Notes: generated by a model from the letters alone, not told the origin. 64,000 bases of DNA from Icerya purchasi (GCA_039619475.1 CM077115.1:301135756-301199755); one strand, 5' to 3'. Counted from the first letter of the stretch, positions 1 to 10,540 are shown. Numbers and translations are program-made.

Positions 1-477
1 AGAGTCCTAAAACAAGCAAAGTTTTTAAAATAAGAATTGAAAATCGGGCCAACATAAAAATACATTAAACAATAAGGGAAAATTCAGATTTAAGTTCTAG
101 ACCCAGACTCGGATGATGTGTCGATAATTTTTAACAAAAATTTTTATATCAACAGCAGTATTATTCTTAATATTTTTCAAATAAAAAACTTCCAGTGTAA
201 AATTTCACATATATAAGCATATCGACCGCTATTCTCTTATGTTTCCTTATACGCGTTTGATCGCATAAACAATTTCATATATTATCATTAAAACTCTTTC
301 CTCATCACCGGGGCCAATCTGGGTTAAAAGTTTATACTTACACGCCTGGCTATTAAATTCTCATCCTTATTATAATTTGTTGAGAATTCTTGTAAATATA
401 TAATAATGTTTATAAATTATTTATTTATTTATTTACGCATTTAATTTCTAATGAGATTATTACGTGACCAAACAATT

Positions 478-480
<3 letters not shown>
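1..480. other. AT-rich sequence, nothing recognised
   Basis: No long open frame, RNA gene or repeat terminus is visible. The stretch is AT-rich with short TTTA runs and leads into the (AT)n tract at 481-510. Confidence 0.6.

Positions 481-510
<30 letters not shown>
481..510. repeat. (AT)15 microsatellite
   Basis: Uninterrupted AT dinucleotide run. It forms the left flank of the repeat at 511-905, whose right flank is also a TA run (about 906-921). Confidence 0.95.
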
Positions 511-514
<4 letters not shown>

Positions 515-905
515 TACAACGTAATTCTTAGGCTACCCCCCATTCGAAAAAATGTCCCAGAAAAATGTCCCAATTTTATGTAACGCTAAATGTCCCAAAA
601 AAATGTCCCAGAAAAATGTCCCAATTTTATGTAACGTTTGTTATATTTTGTAGCATTTTTGTTATTGTTATTTAAAAAATGTCACAATTTTATGTAATGA
701 AATATGTAACGAAAAATGTAACGAAAAAATGTCTTAATTTTATATAACGGAAGGTAAATGTTAGAATAGGATTTTTGTGGTTATGTTATTTTTTGTGTGT
801 TTGTAAATTTTGATCATTTTATACAAAGTATAGAAGAGAAAGAGACAGGAATGAAAGCAGGAGGGGTCAAGGGGCACAGCCCCTTGCGAGGCCAAAGTGG
901 CCGAG
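511..905 (+). repeat. (TA)n-embedded interspersed repeat, copy 1
   Basis: This is a non-coding repeat present three times in the window (also 24034-24382 minus and 53681-53958 plus). The left end carries the inverted repeat AATTAC-AAC-GTAATT, followed by a C-rich run and repeated AATGTCCCA units. The right end carries the perfect hairpin CAAGGGGC-ACA-GCCCCTTG (868-886) and then GGCC-AAAGT-GGCC, ending in GAGT before TATATA. All three copies lie between TA microsatellite runs, so the family either targets or carries TA repeats. The GC-rich terminal hairpin recalls Helitron 3' ends, but the CTRR terminus of Helitrons is not evident. No protein is encoded. Class unknown. Confidence 0.8.
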
Positions 906-939
906 TTATATATATATATATACTATTATAATATAATCA

Positions 940-1330
940 TTTTTGAACATGTAGTTTAAATTTATAAATTATAATCTGATGAAAATCGAAATAACACTTT
1001 ACAAACATTGATTTCAGGGGATCGAGAAGAATTGAGATAATATCGATTGGTGGACAAATCTGAGAACGCTTCAAAGCAGTTAACGGGGTTGAAAGTTGGG
1101 TGTGTCGTATTTTGGACACTGCCGGAAAATACGATTCAGGTCTTGTATGAAAGCGCCGCAATCACGGGTTGAACTTGTGATAAGGCCGCCCCGAGCTTCG
1201 GAGGCATTTATTTCGCTCGGCATCCGATCATAGTACTTATAATTTCTTGCGAGAAAGAAATTCAGGGATCCAGAATTCCCTGTGGGGCGGACGAAGAAAC
1301 AGGAATTCGAGGCCTCTAATCTGGGCGAGT
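940..1330 (-). mobile_element. LINE C-terminal remnant (zinc-finger end of pol)
   Basis: On the minus strand, frames joined by shifts read a Cys/His-rich tail (DCGAFIQDLNRIFRQCPKYD) followed by a stretch ending near FHQIIIYKFKL. This fits the C-terminal CCHC-type region that follows reverse transcriptase or RNase H in I/Jockey-type non-LTR retrotransposons, where C-C-H-C residues surround a QDxNHIxxxCPxYxxxR pattern. The first expected cysteine and the Trp before CP are not clean, so the copy is old. No 3' poly(A) or target-site duplication was found, so the family is not assigned. Confidence 0.55.
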
Positions 1331-2839
1331 GTTAATTGTTAGAAGCTGTTACGGATAGCGATTTTTTCGCTGTAATATTTAAAGCTTGTGAAAAGAAATT
1401 TTAAAACTGAATCTGCGATTTAACTGTTCCTTTGCGAATGAATCGGCGATTCGATTGCCCTCAATGCCCTGATCGATGCGGAAGTTACATTTTGGCAACG
1501 AAACTTTGTAACAAATCTTTGTAAACAGTAGGTCTTATGCATAAACCTCTTTAATTAATGTATACTTATTTAATATGGAAGTTAGTAAAAATAACCGATC
1601 CAAAATTTTAACAAATCTTTTGGGAAAGAAAAAAAAGAGTAAGCATTTGTATAAATGTGTTTGGCTTACACGTCTCTAAATAGTTTTCGGATCTATTGTT
1701 CATATTTCGATACCGGCTATTGTTTCTCAGCTGCGCTTCTCACGTATAAATTTAAATTGAGCTGTATGGTAGTGCTAGCAGATCAAACTTGCAGCGGATA
1801 CAAACGATTTTGCGAGTCCCAAAGTATGTATCTAACGCGGACTTGCACAATGATCTAAAATAATGTCATTCGTCGAAGAAACCCTTAAAGAACAGTATGA
1901 AAAATTTTTCAACAAATTATCGCAGTACACATTAGAAAAATGTATAGAAGCACTCTACTGGAAAATCCAGCCAGGAGGTCAAGAAGAAAATGGTGCCGAG
2001 ATGCGATTCCAATTACCTAACTTTCCTTTTCATTAGACATAATAAGTAAGAGAGAAATTAATCATTACATGTTTCAATGGATATATTGGGCTGTACTCTA
2101 GTTGTACAAAATTGGTCGGTATAATACATCACAAACACCGCTGTTTATGGTATGAATACACATATACCGGTACAGAGTAAAAAAAAAAAAAAAAAAGAGA
2201 AAAACTTCTCGAAAAAATACAATTCTTTCTTTTTCAAGAATTGGAAATTCATTAAGCTCTACTATATTATTGCCGATTTAAAATCGATTTATCATACTTG
2301 TCTATAACTAAGCAATTAAAATCAAGTTGATACATTTCTGGATTTCGACTAAGCGTTGACAACAAACGCGCGAATCTTGATCAAGTTTAATATTGAGCAA
2401 AAATGTTGACGATTATTAACACTGGCGCGACTACGTTCTATTACTTTAATTTGGTACGATTATAATTTTAACATTTTTTTAACTATGATTACAATTACAC
2501 ACTGGCGCAGCTTCAATTACCACTCTTATGATTACGGTCATTATTACAGTGCATTACGATTACACTAACTATGGTTACCGCGCACCGATATGATTATGAT
2601 TACAATTACACACTAGTGGCAGTACAATTGCGCAACTATAATTACATAACTGTGACATTTTCTTTCTAACGCCATTCGTTTCTGGTAAATATTAGTGCAA
2701 CGGAGGAAATTGGCAAAAATAAAGGGGTCCATAAAAATACATGGCAGACAAATTAAAATTCCGTTTTGTATTCGCTAGGAATTCGAGGAATCGCTAAAAA
2801 CGAAATAGCGAGTTTGTTTGTTGGGCGCGGGAAAATGTA
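1331..2839. other. Unique AT-rich stretch with one small ORF
   Basis: No recognised element. A 57-codon plus-strand ORF runs 1863-2036 (starts MSFVEETLKEQYEKFF, ends PNFPFH). It is lysine- and glutamate-rich and matches no family I know, so it may be chance or one exon. An A tract lies at about 2180-2196. From 2400 to 2650 there are loosely repeated GATTACA-like phrases (ATTACAATTACACAC). Confidence 0.4.
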
Positions 2840-4490
2840 AAAGATCGGCCACGAATATCAGCTTAAAGAGGGCTGCTATTTGCGGCTGTATTTAACGCTG
2901 TACTGCGGGGGGCGGGGGGCGGTTTTTTCTTTTTTATTTTCCTCATCGGCGAATGCACGGCAGGCACACACTTTTCATTTAACAGTGGCACCATTAGCCG
3001 AACGGCCAAGCAAAGGCGGTTTTTATCTCAGAAAGAAAACGATGCCGCGTAGCGCTAAAACAACCAGCCGAGCTTTTAACTCCGTTCGATTAGTACCCTC
3101 AAAAACTCAAGCCTGCAAAGGCTGCCTGCGCCAATCGCTTTTAGTCGCTGCCTTTGCAAGCCGGTTCGGTGGCAGCGGTTTGCATTTTTTTTCCAAACGA
3201 TATAGCGCTGGCTGTAACAACAATCGCGTAGCCAGCGACTCTTCTGTCGGCGAACAATGCGCAAGACTGTTGAGATAGTATCGGTGGCTCGGGCAGAACA
3301 GAGAACACAATGCATCGGCAAAGCACCGTTAGCCGGAACAACATCGGTAACAGCGCAAAGGTGAACTGCACATTTATTGCATATCCATTTCGGCGAGTGC
3401 GACGTATGTGCGCGTGCTGCTGGCGCGGTAATTTCTTCGAAAAGCGGTTATATAGCTTTTAAAGGACAGCGCCGGTGCCGCTATTGTCGCCGTCGATTAC
3501 CGAGCTCTCGTTCTGAATAGAGTGAAAGCTCAAAAGCTCGCCATTGTCAGATATATTATTAGCAGCAGCAGCGGCAGCAGCGGCAGCAGAAGCAGCAGCA
3601 GAAGCAGTCGCGGATAATGAAAATGAACGGTTCGGGAGAGGTTTTGACAACAATAGCGGAAACAGTCACAAAAAGATTCGTATCAGTAAAGTCGCAAAAC
3701 GAACTATTCCCTCTCCGCGGCGCGTCGCCGTAAATATCATTATTATCATTATGCAGCTTGTTGTTTTTCACTACTATCGTTCCGATGCATATTGCTCGGC
3801 GCCCGCTACCCGTCAATCGCCACCCCCTAACTAATAATACTCTTAACTTTCTTTATCATCTCCTGACCCTTTTGCTCTGGGTAAAAGCTCGCGTGCTTGC
3901 GCCGCGATTCCACGCCACGCCGACAACAGACAGATGGTCTTTTAAGTTAGCGGCCTGCATCTCTCTACCTCTAAAGCGACTGCGACCGCCGAGGAAATGG
4001 TTATTTATTATTGTTCATCATCATCATCGTCATCGCCTTCGTCATTATCGTTAGAAAAAACAAACCATTTCATTTCATCAGCGGCTCCTCTCAACAAAAA
4101 GACTCCTCGGATGACACAATAGAAGCAGGCCGTTCGCCGCGGCCCCGAATATTATAATATCATCTTTTTATGGCCAATGCTCGGCCGAAAGCGGCATTGT
4201 CTATCTGTCTGCCGCCGACGCCCGTGTCCTCCCATTATTTAGCGGCAAACTCGGAAAATAAATAATAACCGTCGCTTCACAGAGCGGCCCTTTTAGCGTA
4301 ACGATAACATCGCGCCGCAACTTTTAATCCTTCCGCAACGTCCCGGACTCGGCGAAAGCTTTATTCTACGAAAAACAACAACACTAAAATTTCATCTCGC
4401 GATCCTTTGAACGTTCAATTCCCGTAAAAGCCTTCAAACCGTCACTTCCCGCAACCGGCAAACCCGCTTACTTATCATTCTTCATCGTAA
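2840..4490. other. GC/CpG-rich unique region, no gene assigned
   Basis: Composition differs sharply from the surrounding AT-rich DNA: CG dinucleotides are frequent and no transposon signature is visible. Several overlapping ORFs (for example 2880-3278 plus and 3544-3834 plus) have low-complexity or unrelated products and look like by-products of composition. A GCA/GCG trinucleotide tract lies at 3561-3607, and there are CpG-dense blocks around 4120-4260. It could be an unmethylated CpG-rich regulatory region or a 5' exon of a neighbouring gene. The sequence alone does not decide. Confidence 0.5.
3561..3607 (+). repeat. (GCA)n-like imperfect trinucleotide repeat
   Basis: AGCAGCAGCAGCGGCAGCAG-type repeats, interrupted by GCG and GAA triplets. 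Read in the plus frame it would encode poly-alanine; other frames give poly-Ser/Gln-like or minus-strand poly-Cys. The reading frame is not otherwise supported. Confidence 0.9.
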
Positions 4491-4916
4491 AACTGACCCA
4501 CACTTCAGTTTGTGTGTTTTAGGCGACTTTCGCAACAAGCTCCACCAGCCATGCTTAAAATACACCCAAACTTCTTGCTCGTACTTAATTAATTATTACC
4601 GAACGTTTCGACTGCAGCAAGTAACTGACTTCTGCTCTCAAAGAAAGATCGAAACTCCCGCACTAAAATCAAAGTCGTCTTATTTAACTTGCTTAATATT
4701 CTTCATTATAGACACTTTTTAGTACGTAAATTGTTCCGTTGTTTGTTTGTTTTTTTTTTTTTTCAATTTGGTATATGCAAACATTTTATATGTTATTTTG
4801 AAACACCGATATTGTCCTATATCACGACATAGCCGATTTCATGATACCCATCACTGAAAATTTCACGTTAACTTTCTTCAGTATAGCTTAAAAAATTACC
4901 TATAATGCAGATGTTA

Positions 4917-4922
<6 letters not shown>

Positions 4923-4976
<54 letters not shown>
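4923..4976. repeat. (TA)n microsatellite at LINE 3' end
   Basis: About 27 TA units, directly abutting the 3' end of the minus-strand RTE-like element (4977-5560). RTE-type LINEs commonly end in short microsatellites rather than poly(A), so this may be the element tail, later expanded. Confidence 0.9.
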
Positions 4977-4978
<2 letters not shown>

Positions 4979-5560
4979 CTTCTTCTTCCTCTTCGGGTGC
5001 CGTACGCTACACAGCGCGTTGGCGATCACTATCCCATTTGTCTACGTAGTTCGCCGGTCACCGCCAGTCGGAAAATGGTCTCCGCGTTTTCAATTCCATT
5101 CCATTGACGCAGATTTCTGAGCCATGAGTGCCGCTTCCGCCCAATTCCCCGTTTTCCTTCCATTCTACCAGTTATCACTAGTTTTGGAATTACATATTTC
5201 TGTCCTCGCAAAATATGTCCTGGATTTAATGGTCTCCATGATTTCTCTTTCTACTGCGGCGGCACGTTTCATTACTTCTACGTTCGAGACCTTTTCTATC
5301 CATGGTATACGCAGCATTCTCCGCAGTAACCATATTTCGCAGGCCTCCAGACGATTCATAGACCTGACTTTCAACAACCAAGTCTCAGCCCCGTATAGCA
5401 ATACCGGCCAGATGTAGCATTTGACTATTTCCATTTTCAGATTAAATGGTACGTCTCTACATGCTAAATACGCGCGCAATTTTCCGTATGTGCTTTTTGC
5501 TTGTCCTATTCTGACACGTATTTCTTCGTCGTCGTCGCCTTTTTCGTTTATCATTGCAAT
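4977..5560 (-). mobile_element. RTE-like non-LTR retrotransposon, 5'-truncated C-terminal part
   Basis: The minus-strand frame (ORF 5165-5632) reads EEIRVRIGQAKSTYGKL, then CYIWPVLLYGAETWLL, then LLRRMLRIPWIEKVSNVEV. This is the typical C-terminal reverse-transcriptase extension of RTE-like endonuclease/RT elements. After a frameshift near 5205 a second frame (5029-5211) gives GRMEGKRGIGRKRHSWL and FRLAVTGELRRQ, the usual end of such proteins. The 3' end then runs into GAAGAGGAAGAAG and the (TA)n tract. A related copy is at 55890-56665 and a possible 3' stub at 29520-29640. Palm motifs are absent, so it is 5'-truncated and dead. Confidence 0.8.
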
Positions 5561-5639
5561 ATATATAATATATATTACATATATTAAGATTTGTGTATAT
5601 ATGCACAGAACTGTCTGAATTGTATACCACATAAGAATC

Positions 5640-6225
5640 GGTCAATCTATGGCTTACACATCAGCTCCTGAGACGAACGATGAAGTATAATAGACATTAT
5701 TAAAGCAGAGTTAACCTGAATCAGTTGTTATTCGTTTATTATGCTGTACGTTTATTTGGCGAATAACCGATCTCATGTAAAATTATATAGTACATTTTAG
5801 TTTAATGGAGGCTATTCGATTAATTGATTTGTTCACTGCATTTATAAAGCCATAACGAGACAAAAAAAATACAGGCAACGTTGGATTTACAATTATTGTG
5901 GCAATGTTCGCAACGTTACAAGTACAATATAAATTGCATAAACAGAGTTGTAATTTGAAAATCACCTGCCACGATCCGGTCAACTTTAAGAGTACCGAAG
6001 ACGCCAGTGAAATACCGCTAAATAAAATTAAACCGGATAAATTTCTACAGATGTAGCCAGAACAGCATTTAGCAGTTTGGAAGGAAAAAATAAAAATTTG
6101 GTTAATTGCTTGGTTGCAGAGATAGGAGTAATAATTTGCAGGTTTCTTGGTCTCCCCCCAAATACAATATAAAAGGGTATGCGGGCTTGAGTGCATGTGG
6201 CATAATAGAGCATAATTACCTATTT
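5640..6225. other. No recognised element
   Basis: Contains a 137-codon minus-strand ORF (5783-6196) with a hydrophobic, cysteine-containing product that matches nothing I recognise. Codon use is AT-driven and no neighbouring exon or regulatory signal supports it, so I do not call it a gene. Confidence 0.4.
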
Positions 6226-6621
6226 GATATTTGTATAGAGTATTTATTGTAGTTAACTATGTTGCGTTGGACGTATATTATTCGGTTTTTAACATTAATA
6301 GCGCTACATTATGATTATTTCATCTGTGTTGTATTTGTTCTGCCGATTGTATATCTGGTTGTTAGTATGGGTTGGAATATGTTTGCGGTGATACTGTGTA
6401 ATAATATTATTAGTTATAAATTTCCAGATCGGAAGTGTATACGTTTTGTTAAGAGGATAAGATATTTGCTTCATTTAAGAAGATTGTTGTTTTATTTTAT
6501 TAGTAATTGCTTAGTTTATAGTCGGACGTTGATATTATATTGTACGTTATATTTATACAATAAACGATAATAAGTGTTTGAGCACCCACAATATAGGCAT
6601 TAGCCTCGTGGGACCCTTTAC

Positions 6622-6653
<32 letters not shown>

Positions 6654-6655
6654 AA
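6226..6655 (+). mobile_element. LINE 3' end (family C, first of a pair)
   Basis: The 3' terminus reads AATAAACGATAATAAGTG, then a hairpin-forming block (CCCAC ... GTGGG with AGGC-ATTA-GCCT inside), then TTATTT and a poly(A) run (about 6629-6654). The same layout is seen in LINE D tails at 35792-35960 and 36930-37040, so C and D are relatives. The upstream 6259-6570 open frame (hydrophobic, AT-driven) probably lies in the 3' UTR and is not called. Family-level confidence is moderate because no RT domain is attached. Confidence 0.65.
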
Positions 6656-6714
6656 TAACTCTAATCCAATTTGCTCGTGGTATGTACGTGTAAATTAGAT
6701 ATTACACGTATGTG

Positions 6715-6805
6715 TAAATTTATACAATAAACGATAATAATGTTTGGGTACCCGCAATATTTGGCCTCGTGGGACCCTTACAGTTATTTCAAAGAAAAAA
6801 AAAAA
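6715..6805 (+). mobile_element. LINE 3' end (family C, second of a pair)
   Basis: Repeats the tail of the preceding element: ATTTATACAATAAACGATAA, then CCCGC ... GTGGGACCC, then CAGTTATTTC and an A-rich run. It differs from the first copy by substitutions and a short deletion in the hairpin loop, so it is either an independent insertion or an old tandem duplication. Confidence 0.7.
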
Positions 6806-7041
6806 AATAATTAAAGATAAATAAATAAATTTCGAATAATATCGAATAGAACTGTAATAATAGATATGAAAACTTCATTCCTGCGTATAAGATCTTTGTT
6901 GAAATTTGACTGCATTGAAACGGAAAATCTTTAATTCCTATAGGAAAACCAGTTTGAGGAAGAGAAAACTACTTTGCCTCCATGGCACGAATGATACACA
7001 CAAAATAATTACATTATTCGCTGGAGTTGGCAACATGAAGG

Positions 7042-7400
7042 CTATTGCAATTGGCACGCTTGATCTAATCGGAGCTGACACAAACACGAAGGGATTAGGT
7101 TGCAATTAAAAGACACATGTTCAAAACGTTGACATTTATAGCATTGAATTACTGGACTCTTTCGCACGTATTTCTCCCTTATCGAACTAAACAGTAGTTT
7201 ACGCGTGTTTAATATTAAAAATGTCCTTACTATTTGTCCCAGGAGGGAAGGTAACACAGGAAGGGAAATCCATTCATCAGTATTATTCTCATAGTTTTTT
7301 TGTAAGTTTTGTGATATTTAAGATCGCGCAACATGATTTAAGCTGAACTTCGGTATTCTCTGTTGTAAACGTAGACGGAAGCCCTTTTAATTTTAGGGGC
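7042..7400 (-). mobile_element. LINE ORF1 (gag-like) fragment with zinc knuckle
   Basis: The minus-strand ORF 7042-7257 contains CYKCQRFEHVSFNC, a CX2CX4HX4C zinc knuckle as in gag-like ORF1 proteins of Jockey- and I-type LINEs. Upstream, beyond a break, the same strand reads LPSTFTTENTEVQLKS-like sequence typical of the region before the knuckles. The second knuckle has lost its spacing, and no RT lies alongside. Confidence 0.6.
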
Positions 7401-8311
7401 AGATGTGTACAGAAGTGGTGGACATTATTAGTTTTATGAGTGAAAATAACTGTATCGTAATGTGCACTAGTGTGTAGACACGTAAGTTAAAGTTTTAGTA
7501 TTATAATATTTTATTTTAAATTCCGAATTAACTAGAGATTTTAAGTTACTAATTAAATGTTTGAGATTTATCGAACTATCAAGGTGGTGTTAGCTATCGG
7601 AGGATATTTCACAGTTGATACAACGGCATCGTTAAACAACACATGCTATATCGTATCTTCATCTACTTGTAGTGGACTGTAGCGATTAGATATAAATATT
7701 AACTGGCTCTTATTAGTCCTTGGATTCTTTGTCGCATATTTACATTTTAGGACTGAAGAAAAGTATGAATCCGAATCCTCTTCGTATTCGTCTAGCTGCG
7801 GGACGCATTTATTACCGTTAGAGATGGACCGGCGACATTGCTATCGCACTGCTCGTGCAAGTCGTTCATGGGGACTCCATGGATATTAGGAACAGCTCCT
7901 GCTGCTGTATTCGGTGACTTATCCGTTATCGACATACTCGGTCGAATAGTATTATCAGCCGACCGAGATCAGCTGATAATACCCACTGATGACGAGAAAT
8001 ACGGTTAAACTGATCAGCATATTTTTTAATTAGTTAAAAGTAAAAAAAATTAAATGCTTTTAAGTATATTAGATTAATTATTAAATATAAAAAGACAAAA
8101 TTATCACGAATGAATTATTTGCAGTTTTCGCATTTGTTAAACTATAAACCATATTAAATTTTTGTTGTAATTCGTGAAAAAATCCTAAACAATATATATA
8201 TATATATATAAAGTCTTTCCTTCAAACTCCAGCAAAAGATATCTCTTGAACTTTCAAATATTAGTTTTTCTGTAATGTTTATAAAAAGTTGTTCTTCTTA
8301 CTTTTTTGAAG
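7401..8311. other. No gene; short inverted repeat
   Basis: AT-rich. A perfect 11-bp inverted repeat GTATTATCAGC / GCTGATAATAC (7949-7959 and 7972-7982) with a 12-nt spacer is present, and there is a short TA run near 8192-8210. Nothing else recognised. Confidence 0.5.
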
Positions 8312-10540
8312 TTTTTTTTTTTTTTTTTTTTATTTAAATAAAAATAATAGTGAGGATTTCCATGCGCTGTGTTTAACTGCTGAGGCTATTACAGCACATG
8401 GAGCCTACTTAGGAAGGTTAAACTCTATGGTATAGGCCGCTGCTACGCACGAAAGCCAACATAGCTGCGACCGCAGACGGAACGTTCGATAAGATCTTAG
8501 AGATAGAGGTGGTAGTGAAATAGGTGGATCTTGGTGCCGCAAAAGAGAAACATTCGAGAAGGAGGTGAGATGTAGACGGGGCGCTTGGTTGATCACAGAA
8601 GAAGCAGACATTTGGGGGTGCTTGTCCCGTGAAGATATACCCGTGCGAAAGGGTTGTGTGACCTGTTCGGAGGCGATTCAAGACAGAAAAATCTCTGCGA
8701 GAAATTTCGTCTATGGGCCACCAGGGTTCTGTGGTTGATTTTATGCTTCGGAGGAATGTACTTGCGGATTTCCATTCCTGCTGCCATTCTTCTCCAGTTT
8801 GGTGCATAAATAAATGGGCCATTGTGGGGGGAAGAGGGACATTACATGGCATTGGAGAGAATAGTGTCGCCTGAGCTGCTCGATTGACGCGCTCATTACC
8901 TGGGACTCCTACATGGGCCGGCACCCATAGGAAGGATATTTCAGAGTTTAGGTGGGATAGTCTGTATAGTAGGTAGTGGACTTTTCTTATCAGGGGGTTT
9001 TTGGGTTTTATTTCTGAAATAAGTTGAAGGGAATTTAAGGAGTCAGTTATAAGTAGGGCCTTTTGGGACTGGGGGTTAGTATCAGTATAGTGTTGAATGC
9101 AGAAAACAATCGCATATATTTCAGCGTCCAGTGCTGTGCAGCAATCATGCAGTCTGACTGACTCTGCTGTTTTTGATACTTCGAAGGAGCATGCCGCCGG
9201 TGACTGATAACCTTTTGTCTTCGCTCCATCTGTGTAGAGGCATACATGATCGGTGTAGCTCGCTATGGTGTTTTTTACTATTTGTACTACGTTTGGGGGA
9301 TATTGTGCTTTATTGAATTTTGTGAGAGATATGTTTATATTTGTGATCGGCTGACTCCAGGGAGGTACAGTTATTGCGAAATCTGGTAAAGCACTTGGGA
9401 TTGAGGGGATTTGGAAATGACCCATAACTGAAAAAAGTTCAGGCACTGGATCGTTCCCAAAACTCCCATTAGGGGATATGGTGGCCGGCTCGAGTGACGG
9501 GGTCTTAGTATTACTAAGGAGGGAGCTCAGTTCTTTAAAGTTGTAATATTTCCTATAATAGGATAGTGGGGGACAACCTGCCAGTGCACACAAACTTACA
9601 ACAGGAGTAGAGGGATGAGTGGAAAGAATAGACCGAAGGGCCGCAGAATGTACAGGATCTAAGGATCTTAGCACACTATTGGCGGCTGAGGAGTACACCT
9701 GGCACCCGTAATTGATTCGCGAAAGGATGATTGATCTATATATTGTAAGGAGTAGTTTTGGATTTATGTTGTATTTGTAATTCGACAGATATTTTAGGAC
9801 GGACAAGGATTTTAGACATTTAGCTTTGAGCTCACGTATGTGATCGCGCCAGGAGAGTTTTTTATCAAATATTAAGCCTAGAAACTTAACTGATGGACGG
9901 TTTGGGATAGGAACACTATTTAGACTCAGGAATATGCTGGAAAGTACGTTTTGGCGTCCCCTGAGGAAATCAACACATATTGTTTTTGTTGAGGAGAAGG
10001 TCAAACCGTTGTCATTGGACCACTTTTGGAGCTTTTTTATGGATTTTTATAGGATATTTTGAGCGTTTATAGGATGGTTGGATGATAGGGAGATGTTTAG
10101 GTCGTCCACATAGAGCCGGGACGTTACAGGGGCGGCAAGACAGTCAGTTAAGTCGTTAATGTAGTATATGAACAAGGTTGCACTTAAAGCAGAGCCTTGT
10201 GGTACACCATTTTCCAACAGCATCAGTTCAGACGTTGACGAACCAGTCGTAACTTGGATCGTTCTATTGTCTAAGAAGCTGTGTAGGTATTTACCCATTT
10301 TTCCGGTGATTCCCGCCGTTCGCAGTTTTAGTAGTAGGCCATGACGCCACAGGCGATCAAAAGCTTTCTCTAAATCGAAAAATACTGCATAGAGGTGCTG
10401 TTGACGCTGAAACGCCGAGAGTATCTGCCTTTGCAGGCTAAGTAGTTGGCTGACTGTTGATCTTGCCTCTCGCCCGCCGGCTTGGTTAGGAGAAAGAAGA
10501 CGTTTCTGTTCGAGAAAAAACAGGAGACGCCTAAGTGAAA
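8312..10540 (-). mobile_element. LINE B copy 1: RT + RNase H non-LTR retrotransposon, 5'-truncated
   Basis: One minus-strand frame runs from about 10540 to the stop near 8418. It holds RT motif A (AVFFDLEKAFDRLW), motif B (GVPQGSALSATLF), motif C with YVDD, the thumb (VKFLGLIFDKKLSW), then RNase H (YTDG, DAEIYA, TDSLNSL, VPAHVGVPGNERV) and a C-terminal Cys/His motif (CFFCDQPSAPSTSHLLLEC). In the ORF starting at 10004, the RNase H residues fall at about D259, E295, D321 and H364, all kept. A single TAA at 10047-10049 interrupts an otherwise open frame. The RNase H places it near the I/LOA/R1 groups of LINEs. The 3' poly(A) reads as T at 8312-8331. A weak imperfect target duplication is ACTTTTTTGAAG (8300-8311) and ACTTCTTTAAG (10541-10551). 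ORF1, endonuclease and the RT fingers are missing. Confidence 0.88.
8360..8401 (-). other. Conserved 3'-UTR hairpin of LINE B (copy 1)
   Basis: In sense orientation the stem CCAUGUGCUGU pairs with ACAGCGCAUGG (11 bp, one U.G wobble) around a 20-nt loop. The same design occurs in copies 2 (22716-22749) and 3 (49171-49212), with different but paired stem bases. It lies just before the poly(A), where LINE reverse transcriptases are known to recognise their own RNA in several families. That role here is inference. Confidence 0.8.

Noticed and set aside
868..886. Helitron 3' end
   Set aside because: The hairpin fits but the CTRR terminus, TC 5' end and AT target are not shown.
1863..2036. 57-codon ORF as a short gene
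   Set aside because: Codon content looks plausible but there is no homology I recognise and no other evidence; recorded only in the gap entry.
2880..3834. ORFs with poly-Ala or Cys-rich products in the CpG-rich block
   Set aside because: Products follow from the GCA repeat and base composition; no domain or splice evidence.
4905..5107. ORFs with IYIYIY repeats
   Set aside because: Pure translation of the (TA)n microsatellite.
5783..6196. 137-codon minus-strand ORF as a gene
   Set aside because: No recognisable domain or supporting neighbour; AT-rich chance ORF cannot be excluded.
6259..6570. 103-codon hydrophobic plus-strand ORF
   Set aside because: Probably runs through the 3' UTR of a LINE and ends inside its conserved tail.
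7949..7982. Terminator-like or regulatory hairpin
   Set aside because: An isolated 11-bp inverted repeat without conserved context; chance or a repeat scrap.
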